The notes under the pieces were generated by a model, which made no database searches, was not told the DNA's origin, and saw nothing but the letters and a program-made list of their open reading frames with translations. Positions 61,318 to 64,000 of a DNA stretch of 64,000 nt are shown one piece after another (the stretch's first letter is position 1; each line of letters opens with the position of its first letter). The stretch spans positions 62,001 to 126,000 of the forward strand of contig JAFXQA010000008.1 of the NCBI GenBank assembly GCA_017527415.1. The letters are read 5' to 3'. The translations under genes were made by a program, and so were the position numbers. Source of the stretch: Bacteroidales bacterium (GTDB taxonomy: Bacteria; Bacteroidota; Bacteroidia; Bacteroidales; UBA932).

Positions 61318-61803
61318 ATGGAAGGAAAACCGACCATATACCTCTATACGGACGGGGCCGCGAGCGGCAATCCCGGCCCGGGCGGATGGGGCGCAGTGCT
61401 CATCTGCGGGAATCTCCGCAAGGAAATGTCCGGCGGATTCGCTCTCACCACCAACAACAGAATGGAATTGCTGGCGGTGATAATGGGGCTGGAGGCCATC
61501 AGGTGGGAAAACGCCACAGTGGAGGTCTGGAGCGATTCTTCCTATGTGGTGAAGGCAGTGGAAGAGAAGTGGCTGGACAAGTGGGTCGCAACAGGGTTCA
61601 AGAAAAAAAAGAATTCAGACCTGTGGCTGCGGTTTTTACCTTTGTACAAAAAGCATTCTGTTACATTCCACTGGCTGAAAGGCCATGCCGGGCATCCCGA
61701 GAACGAGCGCTGCGACCGCCTCGCGGTGGCAGCCTACGGCCAGCCAGGGCTCCCTCGCGACGAGGGCTATGTTAATGAAGAAGAAAACACTTTAGGATTA
61801 TGA
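61318..61803 (+). CDS. rnhA: Ribonuclease HI
   Basis: 161 residues from ATG 61318. It cuts the RNA strand of RNA-DNA hybrids. Acidic catalytic residues are all visible: Asp in YTDGAASGNPGPGGWG (about 10), Glu in NNRMELLAVIMGL (about 48), Asp in VWSDSSYVV (about 71) and Asp in ERCDRLA (about 134), plus the basic GFKKKK handle region. It overlaps pdxA by 4 bases (ATGA). Confidence 0.97.
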   Translation: MEGKPTIYLYTDGAASGNPGPGGWGAVLICGNLRKEMSGGFALTTNNRMELLAVIMGLEAIRWENATVEVWSDSSYVVKAVEEKWLDKWVATGFKKKKNSDLWLRFLPLYKKHSVTFHWLKGHAGHPENERCDRLAVAAYGQPGLPRDEGYVNEEENTLGL

Positions 61804-62888
61804 AAGACAATAAGCTTGTAGTAGGCATTACGCAGGGCGACAGCAACGGTATCGGTTACGAAGTGATCATCAAGGCTCTGAGCGACCCCCGAATACTCGA
61901 TATGCTCACTCCGGTTGTGTACGGTTCGAGCAAGATTTTCAGTTTCTATCGCAAATCCATCCCTGAGATAGAGCAGATGGACACCAATGCCATCTCTTCC
62001 GCCTCCGAGGCTCATCCAAAGAGGGTGAACATAGTGGGCTGTCTGCCGGACAACGTGTTCGCAGAGCCCGGTGGAGCAACAGCGGAATCTGCCAAGGCTG
62101 CCATCACCGCCCTTGACTGGGCCGTGCGGGACCTGAAGGCCGGCAAGATCGACGTGCTGGTGACGGGGCCCATCAACAAGAAGGCCATCGTGGCCGAAGG
62201 CTTCGGCTTCCCCGGCCACACCGAGTTCCTGCAGGAGGCCTTCGGCGTGAAAGATGTGACCATGCTGATGATCAGCGAGCGCCTGAAGGTAGGCGTTGTC
62301 ACCGGCCATATCCCCCTCAAGGACGTGCCTGCGGCCATCACTGAAGAGAAGATACTGAGCAAGCTTCGTCTGATGAAGGAGAGCCTGGAAAAGGATTTCG
62401 GCATCGGAAATCCCCGCATCGGCGTGCTGAGTTTGAATCCACACAGCGGAGACAGCGGCCTGCTCGGCACAGAGGAGCAGAACATCATCATCCCTGCCGT
62501 TCGCAAGGCCGTAGAAGAGGGCATCATGGCCTTCGGACCTTTCTCTCCGGACGGATACTTCGGGATGGGCCACTATGAGCAGTTTGACGCCACTCTGGCG
62601 ATGTATCACGACCAGGGTCTCGCCCCGTTCAAGGCGATTGCTTTCGAAGACGGCGTGAACTATTCCGCCGGCCTTCCCGTGGTGCGCACCTCGCCCGACC
62701 ACGGCACCGCATTCGAGCTCGCCGGCCGGGACGAAGCCGATCCCCGCTCGATGCGTGCCGCCATCTTCGCAGCTATAGATATCTGGAAACACCGTCAGGC
62801 CTGGAAGGCCCTGCAGGAGGGCAAGATGCCGGAGCAGAAGCCCATCGACGACGAAAAACCCCGTCCCGGCCGTCCTCAGATAGCGTAA
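61800..62888 (+). CDS. pdxA: 4-hydroxythreonine-4-phosphate dehydrogenase
   Basis: 362 residues. Pyridoxal phosphate pathway. Family motifs: VGITQGDSNGIGYEVIIKAL (start), VTGPINKKAI (about 117), GHTEFLQE with metal-binding His (about 135), LSLNPHSGD (about 219, second His) and FDATLAMYHDQGLAPFK (about 265, third His), then RTSPDHGTAF. Translationally coupled to rnhA. Confidence 0.96.
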   Translation: MKDNKLVVGITQGDSNGIGYEVIIKALSDPRILDMLTPVVYGSSKIFSFYRKSIPEIEQMDTNAISSASEAHPKRVNIVGCLPDNVFAEPGGATAESAKAAITALDWAVRDLKAGKIDVLVTGPINKKAIVAEGFGFPGHTEFLQEAFGVKDVTMLMISERLKVGVVTGHIPLKDVPAAITEEKILSKLRLMKESLEKDFGIGNPRIGVLSLNPHSGDSGLLGTEEQNIIIPAVRKAVEEGIMAFGPFSPDGYFGMGHYEQFDATLAMYHDQGLAPFKAIAFEDGVNYSAGLPVVRTSPDHGTAFELAGRDEADPRSMRAAIFAAIDIWKHRQAWKALQEGKMPEQKPIDDEKPRPGRPQIA

Positions 62889-63323
62889 TTATTCCGGTTT
62901 AGAAACCCTGACATCGTACCCGAACCAGTCGTTCAGGGTATCGTTCACCTTTTGCTCCACGGCGGGAGTCATGCATCCGGACACTTTTTTCCACAGCCAG
63001 CTTATGACTGCCGCGTCGTCCACCAGGCCCAGCAGACCGAGGGTTTTCTTGGGCAGGAGGTCGTGAGGAACCACGATGTAGATAATCCCCGCATACACAA
63101 GCGCCTTGTCTTTAGGCGAAAGGTCGCCGTCGGTCAGCGCATAATAAAAGCGCAGCACGATGCGCGTTGCCTCCCTCCCCGCACGCTTGGAATAGTCTGC
63201 GATCTTGTTCCACGCATTCTTGACAGGCCGTTTCCAGTCCGCGTCCTTGATCTTTGCGACCAGCGACGCCACCGGTTTCTTGAGCATTGAGTAAATGAGT
63301 ATGAGAAGACAGATGGTAAGCAT
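62889..63323 (-). CDS. DUF1232 (YkvA-type) membrane protein
   Basis: 144 residues. A hydrophobic start (MLTICLLILIYSML) is followed by a basic stretch and the DUF1232 core VYAGIIYIVVPHDLLPKKTLGLLGLVDDAAVISWLWKKV (described in pieces: PHDLLPKK near 86, LVDDAAV near 101). The core contains a hydrophobic hairpin and conserved Pro-Asp and Asp-Asp positions. Function unknown. It starts 5 bases after the stop of the small lipoprotein gene, so they are probably one transcript, and it ends head-on with pdxA with no gap. Confidence 0.82.
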   Translation of the reverse strand: MLTICLLILIYSMLKKPVASLVAKIKDADWKRPVKNAWNKIADYSKRAGREATRIVLRFYYALTDGDLSPKDKALVYAGIIYIVVPHDLLPKKTLGLLGLVDDAAVISWLWKKVSGCMTPAVEQKVNDTLNDWFGYDVRVSKPE

Positions 63324-63328
63324 GGTAT

Positions 63329-63754
63329 TTAATTGAATGTATACTGTTTGGTGGCGCCCATGGAGCCGTCGTCGTTGTAACGTTTGAAATCTATTATAAT
63401 CTTCCCGTCCTTAAGTCTGCCATCCATAAAATAGTACTTCTCATCTTTTCCACTGGCCGATTTATCGGCGGGAATCTCAAAAGTAAAACCAAACTTGAAT
63501 CTCAAATTAGAGAATGAACAACTATGTCTTAGCAAACAAGTGCCATTTGAGGTTTTGGCCGTGATACGACACATGGAATTGTTTATGAATGAAAGATCCC
63601 ATTTAATACCATTCTCTTTATCATGGCAACTATAGATCTTTGAAGCCGCACCTACGATGGGTTCCTCTTCCTCCACCGCACCTTGTTTTTCGCAAGCCAC
63701 CGCGCCCATAAGTACGGCCAACAGGCTTAAAGCTATTATGAGATATTTTTTCAT
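63329..63754 (-). CDS. Small lipoprotein, hypothetical
   Basis: 141 residues, lipobox GAVACE (Cys about 21), then an acidic tether (GAVEEEEP). The mature part is beta-rich with three further Cys (YSCHDK, NSMCRI, TCLLRHSC) and ends KQYTFN. No family recognised. The gene is visibly richer in A/T than its neighbours. A minus-strand TATCTTTG -7 element (63787-63780) lies 25 bases before the ATG. Confidence 0.72.
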   Translation of the reverse strand: MKKYLIIALSLLAVLMGAVACEKQGAVEEEEPIVGAASKIYSCHDKENGIKWDLSFINNSMCRITAKTSNGTCLLRHSCSFSNLRFKFGFTFEIPADKSASGKDEKYYFMDGRLKDGKIIIDFKRYNDDGSMGATKQYTFN

Positions 63755-63779
63755 GTCCGTAAAGAATCCTTTCTGAACG

Positions 63780-63810
63780 CAAAGATAATAATTCTTTTTG
63801 CTTAAATTTG
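63780..63810. promoter_or_regulatory. Divergent -7 elements TATCTTTG (-) and TAAATTTG (+)
   Basis: Minus-strand TATCTTTG (63787-63780) points to the small lipoprotein; plus-strand TAAATTTG (63803-63810) points to the dehydrogenase gene starting at 63835. No clear -33 boxes. Confidence 0.5.
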
Positions 63811-63834
63811 TCCAACATCTTAACCGAACACATC

Positions 63835-64000
63835 ATGGTAGCACTCATCACAGGGGCTTCCCGGGGTATTGGGGAGACCATCGCATTGGAACTTGGCAGG
63901 CTTGGATTCGACCTGGCGCTCGTGGGGCGGGACAGGGAGAGTCTGGAGGAAATCGCGGGGAAGGCTGAAGGCGCAGGACACCCGGCCGGCAAAGGTTCAG
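63835..64000 (+). CDS. Short-chain dehydrogenase/reductase, 3' partial
   Basis: Begins ATG 63835 and is cut by the right edge after 55 codons. MVALITGASRGIGETIALEL carries the TGxxxGIG cofactor loop of classical SDR enzymes, and LVGRDRESLEE matches the second strand with the Arg that favours NADPH. The reaction cannot be told from this fragment. Confidence 0.9.
   Translation, partial: MVALITGASRGIGETIALELGRLGFDLALVGRDRESLEEIAGKAEGAGHPAGKGS

Overview
This window looks like a GC-rich member of the Bacteroidota, most likely order Bacteroidales. The evidence is a SusC/SusD pair, a one-piece hybrid two-component regulator, BACON-domain lipoproteins, an HU-CCDC81-type protein, a DUF4837 lipoprotein, and many promoters with the TAnnTTTG -7 element typical of this phylum. 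Genus cannot be fixed from sequence alone. No transposase, integrase, CRISPR array or rRNA was seen.

Positions 1-21642 form one co-directional polysaccharide utilization locus (PUL) on the + strand. A hybrid sensor/regulator, cut by the left edge, is followed one base later by a secreted fusion of an endonuclease/exonuclease/phosphatase (EEP) domain to a GH27 alpha-galactosidase. Then come SusC, SusD, a lipoprotein with EEP-PKD-PQQ-propeller order, a 46-residue peptide, a second and longer EEP-PKD-propeller lipoprotein, a TolB/oligouronide-lyase-like propeller lipoprotein, a GH39-like glycosidase and a GH2 enzyme carrying the beta-glucuronidase NxK signature. Three EEP phosphodiesterase-fold domains with their catalytic residues kept, one fused to a glycosidase, are the most unusual feature here. 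They suggest a target glycan that carries phosphodiesters or is lipid-linked, together with uronic acid and alpha-galactose.

Positions 21643-39366 hold an intergenic stretch with possible decayed gene fragments, tRNA-Leu, an AsmA-family protein, class I fumarase, a Fic protein with its own promoter and repeated motif, RF2, two GT2 glycosyltransferases, glutamate racemase, an intergenic repeat block and a Ser/Arg-rich secreted protein. A four-gene operon follows: HU-CCDC81 membrane protein, NUDIX hydrolase, DUF4922-SpoIID fusion and AmpG-like permease.

Positions 39469-55181 hold tRNA-Asn, a small lipoprotein, a minus-strand cluster (sialidase-like propeller, BACON-DUF4886 lipoprotein, aldose epimerase, M23-LysM peptidase, phosphohexomutase), a cytidylate-kinase-like protein, an AT-richer transglutaminase lipoprotein, def-ruvX, and a + strand run of M23-like protein, dxr, rseP and a DUF4837 lipoprotein. 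It ends with tRNA-Glu-rpsT and tRNA-Pro.

Positions 55182-64000 start with a second long copy of the intergenic repeat (ungapped match to the copy 22,771 bases upstream over about 210 bp). Then comes a six-gene minus-strand operon, rmlD-rmlC-pheA-aminotransferase-tyrA-DAHP synthase/chorismate mutase. Divergent from it are rnhA-pdxA, followed by a DUF1232 protein, a small lipoprotein, and the first 166 bases of a short-chain dehydrogenase cut by the right edge.
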